DNA of 31,361 bases from Georgenia_B sunbinii (lineage in GTDB: Bacteria > Actinomycetota > Actinomycetes > Actinomycetales > Actinomycetaceae): the NCBI RefSeq assembly GCF_036421855.1, contig NZ_JAZGOK010000018.1. One strand, 5' to 3'. Position 1 is the stretch's first letter; each line of letters begins with the position of its first letter. Position numbers and translations under genes: made by a program. Positions 25,195 through 31,361 of the stretch are shown here, piece after piece. The notes below the pieces were generated by a model. That model ran no database searches, was not told the origin of the DNA, and saw only the letters and a program-made list of their open reading frames with translations.

Positions 25195-25689
25195 TCAGGC
25201 GGGCGGCGGGTCCAGCCGGCGGGTGGCCCGGGCAACCTCCGCCTCGGCGGCGCTGAGCGCGGCGTGCGCCGCCCGGGCGCGCACCAGACCCGCGGCGAGC
25301 TGCCCGGCGGCCGCTGTGCCACCCGGGCCGTGCGTCGTCCCGGTCGAGCCTGCGGCGGCCCGGGACGACGCGAGGGCGTGAGCGAGCTCGGTGCCCGCGG
25401 CGCGACCCTCGTCGATGGCGCGGGCGAGCGACGCGCTCGCGCCGTCGCCGAGCTGGATCCGGGCGAACTCGACGCTCGTCCGTGATCGTGCGACCTGCTC
25501 GTCCAGCGCGAGCGTGAGCTCGGCGGCCTCGGCGCGTGCCTCTCCGGCGCCCGGTGCCGCGACCGGCCCGCCGTCGGCCGCTGGTGCGCGCCGCGCCCGC
25601 AGCACCAGGACCGTGACCACGACGACCATGACCGCCACGACCAGCAGCACGACGACGAGCAGTGCGGCGGCGGCGAGCATCGAACTCAT
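25195..25689 (-). CDS. Small single-span membrane protein of unknown function
   Basis: 164 aa from ATG 25689; a second in-frame ATG at 25680 is an alternative. A very hydrophobic N-terminal segment (LAAAALLVVVLLVVAVMVVV, then VTVLVL) is followed by a basic stop-transfer (RARRAP). An Ala/Glu/Arg-rich, probably helical region follows with a Gly/Thr-rich break near residue 125 (GSTGTTHGPGG). No family is recognised. It lies in the same direction as mtnN-luxS, 58 bp after mtnN, and could be the third gene of that operon. Confidence 0.6.
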   Translation of the reverse strand: MSSMLAAAALLVVVLLVVAVMVVVVTVLVLRARRAPAADGGPVAAPGAGEARAEAAELTLALDEQVARSRTSVEFARIQLGDGASASLARAIDEGRAAGTELAHALASSRAAAGSTGTTHGPGGTAAAGQLAAGLVRARAAHAALSAAEAEVARATRRLDPPPA

Positions 25690-25747
25690 GGCGCCAAGCC
25701 TACGGCCGTGATCCTGCCGGCGACCGGGCCGCGCCGGCGGTGGGGGG

Positions 25748-26503
25748 TCAGGGGGTGCGGGCAGCGACCGGCGCGGCGATGAGGTCGAGCACGACGTCGG
25801 CCGACAGTGCCGCGACATCGTCGACGGCGAGCCGGAAGTCGTCCCCGGCGTCGGGGCCGCACAGGTCCGAGACGCCGCGGACGGCGAGGAACGGGACGTC
25901 GAAGTTGTAGCAGGTCTGGGCGATCGCGGTGGACTCCATGTCCGCGGTCAGCGCGTCGGGGAAGGCGCCCCGGTAGTGCTCCACGGTGCGACCGTCGACG
26001 AAGGAGTCGCCGGAGAGCATCGCGCCGACGAGGACGCCGGGGCGGTTCTGGGCGCGGTCGAGCAGAGCTGCGCTGGCGGGGAAGGTGGCCGGCATCCCCG
26101 GGATCTGGCCGAGGGTGTAGCCAAAGGCGGTGGCGTCGGCGCCGGCGAAGGCGTGCTCGGTGCCGACGACGACGTCCCCGACGCGTACCGCTCGGCCCAG
26201 CCCGCCGGCGGACCCGGCGGAGATGACGACGGTGGCGCGGACCGCGTGGACGGCGAGCGTCGTCGCGGTGACCGCGTTGACCGCGCCGATCCCGCTGCGG
26301 ACGAGCAGCAGCCGCCGGCCGTCGACGGTCGCGAGCACCGACCGGGCGGCGCCGGCTTGCCGGTGGTGGCTCAGGTGCTCGGCCCGCTGCTCGAAGGGCG
26401 CGATCTCCTCGTCCATCGCGGCCACGACGATCGCGTCCACGGTCGCCTGGGGCGCGGCGAACGGCGAGCCGGGTGGCAGGGCAGTCCCGAGCAGCTCCGT
26501 CAT
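25748..26503 (-). CDS. mtnN: 5'-methylthioadenosine/S-adenosylhomocysteine nucleosidase
   Basis: 251 aa, PNP/UDP phosphorylase family (Pfs). It hydrolyses SAH to adenine and S-ribosylhomocysteine, and MTA to adenine and methylthioribose. Catalytic residues align with the E. coli enzyme: E33 (AAMDEEIAPF), E190 (TADMEST) and D213 (RGVSDLCG). Other landmarks are VRSGIGAVNAV and ISAGSAGGL. An N-terminal extension of about 20 residues precedes the usual start. ATG 26503 overlaps the luxS stop (ATGA), so the enzyme that makes S-ribosylhomocysteine is translated directly after the one that consumes it. Confidence 0.94.
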   Translation of the reverse strand: MTELLGTALPPGSPFAAPQATVDAIVVAAMDEEIAPFEQRAEHLSHHRQAGAARSVLATVDGRRLLLVRSGIGAVNAVTATTLAVHAVRATVVISAGSAGGLGRAVRVGDVVVGTEHAFAGADATAFGYTLGQIPGMPATFPASAALLDRAQNRPGVLVGAMLSGDSFVDGRTVEHYRGAFPDALTADMESTAIAQTCYNFDVPFLAVRGVSDLCGPDAGDDFRLAVDDVAALSADVVLDLIAAPVAARTP

Positions 26504-26970
26504 GCCATGACCTGCTCCCACGCGTCGCGGGCATCGAGGAAGCCCTGGGCCGCGGCGCGGGCCCCCTCGAGGTCGTGGCTGGCGCCCCAGCCGCACTGCA
26601 CCTCGTTGGCCGCGGGCACCTCGTCGGCAGCGACGACGTCGCGCAGCGTGGTCTCCAGCAGGGGGAGGAAGGCGTCGTAGCCGGTGTTGAGCACGATGGC
26701 GTAGAAGCCGGTCTGGCAGCCCATCGGCGAGATGTCGACGACGACGTCGCTGTGGTTGCGCATGTGCTCGGCCATGAGGTGCTCGAGCGAGTGCACGACC
26801 GGCATCTCGAGGTGCTCGACGTTGGGCTGGCGCAGCCGAATGTCGAACTTGGTGAGCACGTCGCCCCCCGGCAGCGTCTTGGTGTCGGCGACCCGGACGA
26901 ACGGCGCTTGGACGGCTCGGTGATCGAGGTTGAAGCTCTCGACATTCATTGTCTTCACAGGTTCCATCAT
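26500..26970 (-). CDS. luxS: S-ribosylhomocysteine lyase, autoinducer-2 synthase
   Basis: 156 aa. LuxS splits S-ribosylhomocysteine to homocysteine and DPD, the precursor of AI-2. The metal site and active site are complete: H60, E63 and H64 in VVHSLEHLMAEH, catalytic C85 in SPMGCQTGFY, and C126 in NEVQCGWGASHDLEGA. NVESFNLDHRAVQAPFVRVA is the standard family start. The exact start is uncertain: ATGs at 26970, 26967 and 26949 are all in frame and none has a good ribosome-binding site. It diverges from nrdH across a 527-bp regulatory region and is co-transcribed with mtnN. luxS occurs in only part of the actinobacteria. Confidence 0.95.
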   Translation of the reverse strand: MMEPVKTMNVESFNLDHRAVQAPFVRVADTKTLPGGDVLTKFDIRLRQPNVEHLEMPVVHSLEHLMAEHMRNHSDVVVDISPMGCQTGFYAIVLNTGYDAFLPLLETTLRDVVAADEVPAANEVQCGWGASHDLEGARAAAQGFLDARDAWEQVMA

Positions 26971-27005
26971 GGGCGATGTGGTATGTGCCTGTCCTGTGAG
27001 TTTGG

Positions 27006-27317
27006 TGTGGATTGCGCCACCCTCGGACCTGCCCAGCCGGTCGGCCGTGGCCTGCGACACGCCGCCCCGGCGTGTCGGTCTGCGTGTCTGACGGTTCGTC
27101 GACGGCCGTCCACATCCTGTGGATAAACCTGGGGGATACCGGCCGGAGTTGTCCACAGGCCACGGTGGCGTCGTCGGCGAACGGGGCGGGCCGCGCGATG
27201 TCAGTGGTCGCTGGCAGGCTCTGGGCACGGGCCGGCGGCGGCGCGAGAGGCGTCGTCCACAGCCCGTCCCCAGCAGGGGGCGCATGATGCACAGCAGTAC
27301 GCCGGAACTGTGGAGGA
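27006..27317. promoter_or_regulatory. Cluster of DnaA-box-like sites between luxS and nrdH
   Basis: Two full-consensus boxes lie 31 bp apart: TGTGGATAA (27118-27126, the reverse complement of TTATCCACA) and TTGTCCACA (27149-27157, the actinobacterial form). Weaker matches are TCGTCCACA (27253-27261, one mismatch), CCGTCCACA (27106-27114), TGTGGATTG (27006-27014) and TGTGGAGGA (27309-27317). No gene is seen in 26971-27497. DnaA is known to control nrdAB in E. coli, so a DnaA link to the class Ib operon is plausible; binding here is inferred. Confidence 0.6.
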
Positions 27318-27372
27318 CACGCCGAGAGTCGACTCGCCGACACAACACCTTGGGGTAGTACCCAACCGCCAC

Positions 27373-27386
27373 CACTAGGTGTAGTG
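27373..27386. promoter_or_regulatory. NrdR-box-like palindrome upstream of nrdH
   Basis: CACTA-GGTG-TAGTG is a 5-4-5 palindrome followed by T, matching the outer part of the NrdR consensus ACACTATATATAGTGT. A weak second half-match (ACAC at 27345-27348, TAGT at 27356-27359) lies upstream. NrdR represses ribonucleotide reductase genes when dATP is high. The site is 112 bp upstream of the nrdH ATG, leaving room for a 5' leader. Confidence 0.65.
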
Positions 27387-27497
27387 TCTGAGACCTACTG
27401 ACCGCGGGAACTACATCCGTGTGGTTCCACTGGTGAATGACCGGCCCCTGAGGGGGAGCGGGACTCGAGTTCACCGCACGAAAGGAGATCCGCTCAC

Positions 27498-27740
27498 ATG
27501 AGCATCACCGTCTTCAGCAAGCCGGCCTGCGTCCAGTGCGACGCGACCTACCGTGCGCTCGACAAGAACGGGCTCGAGTACGACGTCGTCGACATCTCGG
27601 TCGACGCCGAGGCACTGGAGAGCGTCAAGGCGCTCGGCTACCAGCAGGCCCCGGTCGTCTTCGCCGACGGCGACCACTGGTCCGGCTTCCGGCCCGACCG
27701 GATCAAGGCGCTGGCGGCGCAGGCCGCCGTCGCGGTCTGA
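27498..27740 (+). CDS. nrdH: Glutaredoxin-like protein NrdH
   Basis: 80 aa, cytosolic thiol-disulfide electron donor for the NrdE/NrdF ribonucleotide reductase. The redox motif is C-V-Q-C (residues 11-14, in KPACVQCDAT), and the C-terminal WSGFRPD motif is the NrdH signature for interaction with thioredoxin reductase and NrdE. AAAGGAGA precedes the ATG by about 9 nt, one of the strongest ribosome-binding sites in the window. It is the first gene of nrdHIEF. Confidence 0.96.
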   Translation: MSITVFSKPACVQCDATYRALDKNGLEYDVVDISVDAEALESVKALGYQQAPVVFADGDHWSGFRPDRIKALAAQAAVAV

Positions 27741-27749
27741 CACATGCTT

Positions 27750-27782
27750 CGGCCGGATCGCCCTCACCCGGCGATCCGGCCG
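27750..27782 (+). promoter_or_regulatory. 13-bp perfect stem-loop between nrdH and nrdI
   Basis: CGGCCGGATCGCC (27750-27762) and GGCGATCCGGCCG (27770-27782) pair perfectly around a 7-nt loop (CTCACCC), 9 bp after the nrdH stop and 66 bp before nrdI. There is no T-tract, so an RNA-stability or partial-termination element that sets more nrdH than nrdIEF mRNA is more likely than a full terminator. Confidence 0.6.
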
Positions 27783-27848
27783 AGACCAACGCGCCGGCCT
27801 CGGCCGAGGGCCCGCCGGCGCATCGTAGGGCTACAGGCAGGGGGCGAG

Positions 27849-28265
27849 ATGGGCAACATCGTCTACTTCTCCTCGGTCTCCGACACCACGCACCGGTTCG
27901 TCGAGCGGCTCGGCCTGCCGGCGCAGCGGATCCCGCTGCGCCCGGCCGACCCGTTCCTCCGTGTCACCGAGGAATACGTGCTGATCGTCCCGACGTACGG
28001 CGGCGGGCACGGCCGCGGCGCGGTACCGCGCCAGGTCATCAAGTTCCTCAACGAGGAATCCAACCGGGACCTGTGCCGGGCGGTCATCGCCTCGGGCAAC
28101 ACCAACTTCGGCGAGGCCTTCTGCATCGCGGGCGACATCATCTCCGCGAAGCTCCAGGTGCCGTATCTCTACCGCTTCGAACTTCTGGGTACAACTGAGG
28201 ACGTCAACCGCGTCCGCGAGGGATTGGGACAGTTTTGGCAGCAACGGTCACTGATATCGGCATGA
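27849..28265 (+). CDS. nrdI: NrdI flavodoxin, class Ib RNR cofactor-assembly protein
   Basis: 138 aa from ATG 27849 (AGGGGGCG just upstream; the frame is open earlier but arginine/proline-rich). NrdI carries FMN and supplies oxidant to assemble the Mn(III)2-tyrosyl radical in NrdF. Flavin-binding features: IVYFSSVSDTTHRFVERL, VPTYGGGHGRGAVPRQVIKF and SGNTNFGEAFCIAGD. The stop overlaps the nrdE start (ATGA). Confidence 0.95.
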   Translation: MGNIVYFSSVSDTTHRFVERLGLPAQRIPLRPADPFLRVTEEYVLIVPTYGGGHGRGAVPRQVIKFLNEESNRDLCRAVIASGNTNFGEAFCIAGDIISAKLQVPYLYRFELLGTTEDVNRVREGLGQFWQQRSLISA

Positions 28266-30514
28266 CGCAGCAGAGCGCGGCGCCGGAGCTGGACTACCAC
28301 GCTCTCAACGCCATGCTCAACCTCTACGACGCGGACGGGAACATCCAGTTCGACGCCGACAAGAAGGCCGCTCGCGCGTACTTCCTGCAGCACGTCAACC
28401 AGAACACCGTCTTCTTCCACACGCTGAAGGAGAAGCTCGACTACCTCGTCGAGGAGGGCTACTACGAGCCCGAGGTCCTCGCGCAGTACTCTCCGGAGTT
28501 CCTCGAGCAGATCTGGGACGCGGCGTGGGCCAAGAAGTTCCGCTTCGAGACCTTCCTCGGCGCCTTCAAGTACTACACCTCCTACACGCTCAAGACGTGG
28601 GACGGCACCCGGTACCTCGAGCGGTTCGAGGACCGCACCGTCGTCGTCGCGCTGGCGCTGGCCGGCGGTGACGAGCAGTTCGCCCTCGACATGGTCGAGG
28701 AGATCCTCTCCGGCCGGTTCCAGCCGGCGACGCCCACCTTCCTCAACGCCGGCAAGGCGGCCCGTGGCGAGCTGGTCTCCTGCTTCCTGCTGCGCACCGA
28801 GGACAATATGGAGTCGATCGCGCGCGCCATCAACTCCTCGCTGCAGCTGTCCAAGCGCGGTGGCGGCGTCGCTATCTCGCTGACCAACCTGCGCGAGGCC
28901 GGCGCCCCGATCAAGCGGATCGAGAACCAGTCCTCGGGGATCATCCCGGTGATGAAGCTGCTGGAGGACTCCTTCTCCTACGCCAACCAGCTCGGTGCGC
29001 GTCAGGGGGCCGGCGCGGTCTACCTCAACGCCCACCACCCCGACATCATGCGGTTCCTCGACACCAAGCGGGAGAACGCGGACGAGAAGATCCGCATCAA
29101 GACCCTGTCGCTCGGCGTCGTCATCCCCGACATCACCTTCGACCTCGCCCGCAAGAACGAGGACATGTACCTCTTCTCCCCCTACGACGTCGAGCGTGTC
29201 TACGGGGTGCCGTTCGGCGAGGTCAGCGTGACCGAGAAGTACGACGAGATGGTCGACGACCGCCGGATCAAGAAGACGAAGATCAAGGCGCGGCAGTTCT
29301 TCCAGACCCTCGCGGAGATCCAGTTCGAGTCGGGCTACCCGTACATCATGTTCGAGGACACGGTGAACAAGGCCAACCCGATCGACGGCCGGATCACCAT
29401 GTCGAACCTGTGCTCGGAGATCCTCCAGGTCTCCACGCCGTCGACGTACAACGACGACCTGTCCTACGACGTCGTCGGCAACGACATCTCCTGCAACCTC
29501 GGGTCGCTGAACATCGCCAAGGCGATGGACTCCCCGGACCTCGGCAAGACNTCCACGCCGTCGACGTACAACGACGACCTGTCCTACGACGTCGTCGGCA
29601 ACGACATCTCCTGCAACCTCGGGTCGCTGAACATCGCCAAGGCGATGGACTCCCCGGACCTCGGCAAGACGATCGGCACCGCGGTCCGCTCGCTGACGGC
29701 GGTCTCGGACCAGACGCACATCAACTCGGTGCCCTCGATCGAGAAGGGCAACAGCGAGTCCCACGCCATCGGCCTGGGCCAGATGAACCTGCACGGCTAC
29801 CTCGCCCGCGAGCGGATCTTCTACGGGTCCGAGGAGGGCGTGGACTTCACCAACATCTACTTCTACACGGTGGCGTTCCACGCGATCACCGAGTCGAACA
29901 AGCTCGCCCAGGAGCGCGGCAGGGCCTTCGCCGGCTTCGAGCGTTCCACGTACGCCAGCGGTGAGTTCTTCACCAAGTACACCGAGCAGGAGTGGCTGCC
30001 CGCGACCGAGCGGGTCCGCGAGCTGTTCGCCACCGCCGGCGTCCACATCCCCACCCAGGACGACTGGCGCGCGCTGGCGGCGTCGGTCAAGGAGCACGGG
30101 CTGTACAACCAGAACCTCCAGGCGGTCCCGCCGACCGGCTCCATCTCCTACATCAACAACTCGACCTCCTCGATCCACCCGATCGTGTCGAAGATCGAGA
30201 TCCGCAAGGAGGGCAAGCTCGGGCGGGTCTACTACCCGGCGCCCTACATGACCAACGACAACCTCGAGTACTACGAGGACGCGTACGAGATCGGCCCCGA
30301 GAAGATCATCGACACCTACGCCGCGGCCACCCAGCACGTGGACCAGGGCCTGTCGCTGACGCTGTTCTTCAAGGACGGTGCCACCACCCGGGACCTGAAC
30401 AAGGCGCAGATCTACGCGTGGCGCAAGGGCATCAAGACGCTCTACTACATCCGGATCCGCCAGCTCGCCCTCGAGGGCACGGAAATTGAGGGTTGCGTCA
30501 GCTGCATGCTGTAG
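28262..30514 (+). CDS. nrdE: Ribonucleoside-diphosphate reductase class Ib, alpha subunit (with artefactual 119-bp duplication)
   Basis: The catalytic subunit reduces NDPs to dNDPs. ATG 28262 overlaps the nrdI stop; a TTG at 28235 is an alternative. The active site is present: C174 (LVSCFLLRTEDN), N382-L-C384-S-E386 (MSNLCSEIL), and C411 (ISCNLGSLN). The C-terminal redox pair is GCVSCML, where NrdH delivers electrons. As given it encodes 750 aa. Bases 29432-29550 are repeated exactly at 29552-29670 around one N, adding 40 codons in frame and a second copy of the C411 region. Removing one copy gives 710 aa, the usual NrdE length of about 700-725, so the natural gene is very probably intact and normal. 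Confidence 0.95.
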   Translation: MTQQSAAPELDYHALNAMLNLYDADGNIQFDADKKAARAYFLQHVNQNTVFFHTLKEKLDYLVEEGYYEPEVLAQYSPEFLEQIWDAAWAKKFRFETFLGAFKYYTSYTLKTWDGTRYLERFEDRTVVVALALAGGDEQFALDMVEEILSGRFQPATPTFLNAGKAARGELVSCFLLRTEDNMESIARAINSSLQLSKRGGGVAISLTNLREAGAPIKRIENQSSGIIPVMKLLEDSFSYANQLGARQGAGAVYLNAHHPDIMRFLDTKRENADEKIRIKTLSLGVVIPDITFDLARKNEDMYLFSPYDVERVYGVPFGEVSVTEKYDEMVDDRRIKKTKIKARQFFQTLAEIQFESGYPYIMFEDTVNKANPIDGRITMSNLCSEILQVSTPSTYNDDLSYDVVGNDISCNLGSLNIAKAMDSPDLGKXSTPSTYNDDLSYDVVGNDISCNLGSLNIAKAMDSPDLGKTIGTAVRSLTAVSDQTHINSVPSIEKGNSESHAIGLGQMNLHGYLARERIFYGSEEGVDFTNIYFYTVAFHAITESNKLAQERGRAFAGFERSTYASGEFFTKYTEQEWLPATERVRELFATAGVHIPTQDDWRALAASVKEHGLYNQNLQAVPPTGSISYINNSTSSIHPIVSKIEIRKEGKLGRVYYPAPYMTNDNLEYYEDAYEIGPEKIIDTYAAATQHVDQGLSLTLFFKDGATTRDLNKAQIYAWRKGIKTLYYIRIRQLALEGTEIEGCVSCML
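29432..29670. repeat. Exact 119-bp duplication flanking N at 29551, inside nrdE
   Basis: 29432-29550 and 29552-29670 are identical over 119 bp and separated by a single N, with total period 120 bp. The duplicated protein segment (STPSTYNDDLSYDVVG through MDSPDLGK) is a core NrdE region that occurs once in the family. This is the signature of two contig ends that overlap but were joined with an N, not of a biological repeat. Confidence 0.93.
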
Positions 30515-30584
30515 CAGCCGGCGCCCAGCTCGCCCGGGCCGCCACCCGACGGCCTCCTGAACGACGACGAAAGTAGCAACGAAC

Positions 30585-31361
30585 GTGTCGGAGAAGCTCA
30601 AGCTCGTCGACCGGGTCCAGGCGATCAACTGGAACCGGGTCCCGGACGAGAAGGACGTCGAGGTCTGGGACCGACTGACCTCGAACTTCTGGCTGCCGGA
30701 GAAGGTGCCGCTGTCCAACGACGTCCAGTCGTGGGCGACCCTCAACGACGCCGAGAAGAACATGACCACCCGGGTGTTCACCGGGCTCACGCTGCTGGAC
30801 ACCATCCAGGGCACGGTCGGCGCGGTCAGCCTCATCCCGGATGCGACGACCCCGCACGAGGAGGCCGTCTACACGAACATCGCGTTCATGGAGTCGGTGC
30901 ACGCCAAGAGCTACTCCTCGATCTTCTCCACGCTCATCTCCACCCCGGAGATCGACGAGGCCTTCCGCTGGTCGGAGGAGAACGAGAACCTCCAGCGCAA
31001 GGCCGCGATCATCCTGCAGTACTACCGCGGCGACGACCCGGAGAAGCGCAAGATCGCCTCGGTCATGCTCGAGTCGTTCCTGTTCTACTCCGGCTTCTAC
31101 GCCCCGATGTACTGGTCCTCGCGGGCCAAGCTGACCAACACCGCCGACCTCATCCGCCTCATCATCCGTGACGAGGCAGTCCACGGGTACTACATCGGCT
31201 ACAAGTACCAGCGCGCGCTGGAGAAGCAGTCCCCGGAGCGGCGTCAGGAGCTCAAGGACTACACGTTCGAGCTGCTCTTCGAGCTGTACGAGAACGAGGA
31301 GCAGTATTCCGCGGACCTCTACGACCCGCTCGGGCTGACCGAGGACGTCAAGGCGTTCCTG
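30585..31361 (+). CDS. nrdF: Ribonucleoside-diphosphate reductase class Ib, beta subunit NrdF, 3'-truncated by the window edge
   Basis: 259 codons from GTG 30585, open to the last base; full NrdF is about 320-330 aa. It houses the dimanganese- or diiron-tyrosyl radical cofactor. All metal ligands are in place with the family spacing: D72 (LLDTIQG), E103 and H106 (FMESVHAKSY), E163 (VMLESFLFY), E197 and H200 (RDEAVHGYY); the radical tyrosine is Y110. Each is offset by five from Salmonella NrdF numbering. The GTG is the first codon of the characteristic SEKLKLVDRVQAINWNRVPD start, with only a weak purine stretch upstream. It lies 70 bp after nrdE. Confidence 0.96.
   Translation, partial: MSEKLKLVDRVQAINWNRVPDEKDVEVWDRLTSNFWLPEKVPLSNDVQSWATLNDAEKNMTTRVFTGLTLLDTIQGTVGAVSLIPDATTPHEEAVYTNIAFMESVHAKSYSSIFSTLISTPEIDEAFRWSEENENLQRKAAIILQYYRGDDPEKRKIASVMLESFLFYSGFYAPMYWSSRAKLTNTADLIRLIIRDEAVHGYYIGYKYQRALEKQSPERRQELKDYTFELLFELYENEEQYSADLYDPLGLTEDVKAFL

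Noticed and set aside
26971..27497. A replication origin, because of clustered DnaA boxes
   Set aside because: No dnaA, dnaN, rpmH or gyrase genes flank it, no AT-rich unwinding element is seen, and only two boxes are perfect; a promoter-control role fits better.
27390..27497. A cobalamin riboswitch in the nrdH leader, as found before some actinobacterial reductase genes
   Set aside because: The leader is only about 110 nt after the NrdR-like site and I see no B12-box-like conserved core; only short local stems are visible.
29432..29670. A biological in-frame duplication or intein-like insertion in nrdE
   Set aside because: The copies are 100% identical, flank a single N and duplicate a normal core segment; there are no intein motifs. 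An assembly join explains everything.
28169..30835. Antisense frame of 888 codons opposite nrdE
   Set aside because: It is a shadow of nrdE, and even duplicates its region across the N; no domain is seen.

Overview
The window is high-GC DNA with G/C-ending codons, frequent GTG and TTG starts and many 4-bp gene overlaps. An actinobacterial nrdHIEF operon and several actinobacterial-style proteins (LolA-like protein with an ABC exporter, TM2 protein, Bifidobacterium-like LuxS) point to an actinobacterium, probably of the Micrococcales. The genus cannot be fixed by eye. There are two single-N positions, and each touches a perfect tandem duplication, so parts of the sequence are probably scaffolding joins.

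Left end (1-6297): the tail of a type I restriction-modification locus. It holds the 3' part of hsdS, an AlbA_2/HATPase protein, a short remnant that looks like the start of a DUF1016 (YhcG-type) nuclease, and a full hsdR. hsdM is expected upstream, outside the window. hsdS and the ATPase gene look less GC-rich than the rest, which fits horizontal acquisition.

6407-11388: a two-gene ABC exporter, a TM2-domain membrane protein and a POT-family peptide transporter. Next comes the most unusual piece of DNA in the window: 24 copies of a 32-bp unit, followed by seven 18-bp units carrying the same core in the opposite orientation. Twenty-three of the 32-bp units contain TTGTCCACC, one base from the actinobacterial DnaA box TTGTCCACA.

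11389-18110: an NADPH-dependent FMN reductase diverging from a zinc alcohol dehydrogenase, endonuclease IV (nfo), a LolA-like secreted protein in an operon with a second ABC exporter, and a conserved membrane-anchored protein of unknown function.

18107-25158: a catabolic district. A LacI-family regulator converges on a three-gene operon (CoA-transferase, enoyl-CoA hydratase, SDR dehydrogenase) whose upstream region has a perfect LacI-type palindrome. Diverging from it is an IclR-family regulator, followed by KDPG/KDG aldolase and KDG kinase with a 9-6-9 dyad upstream. The district probably handles sugar acids and an organic acid activated as a CoA ester.

25195-31361: a small membrane protein, then overlapping luxS-mtnN (SAH detoxification and AI-2 production). 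Divergent from these is nrdH-nrdI-nrdE-nrdF (class Ib ribonucleotide reductase), with nrdF cut by the window end. The 527-bp region between luxS and nrdH has a cluster of DnaA-box-like sites and an NrdR-box-like palindrome. nrdE as given contains a 119-bp duplication around an N, most likely an assembly artefact.
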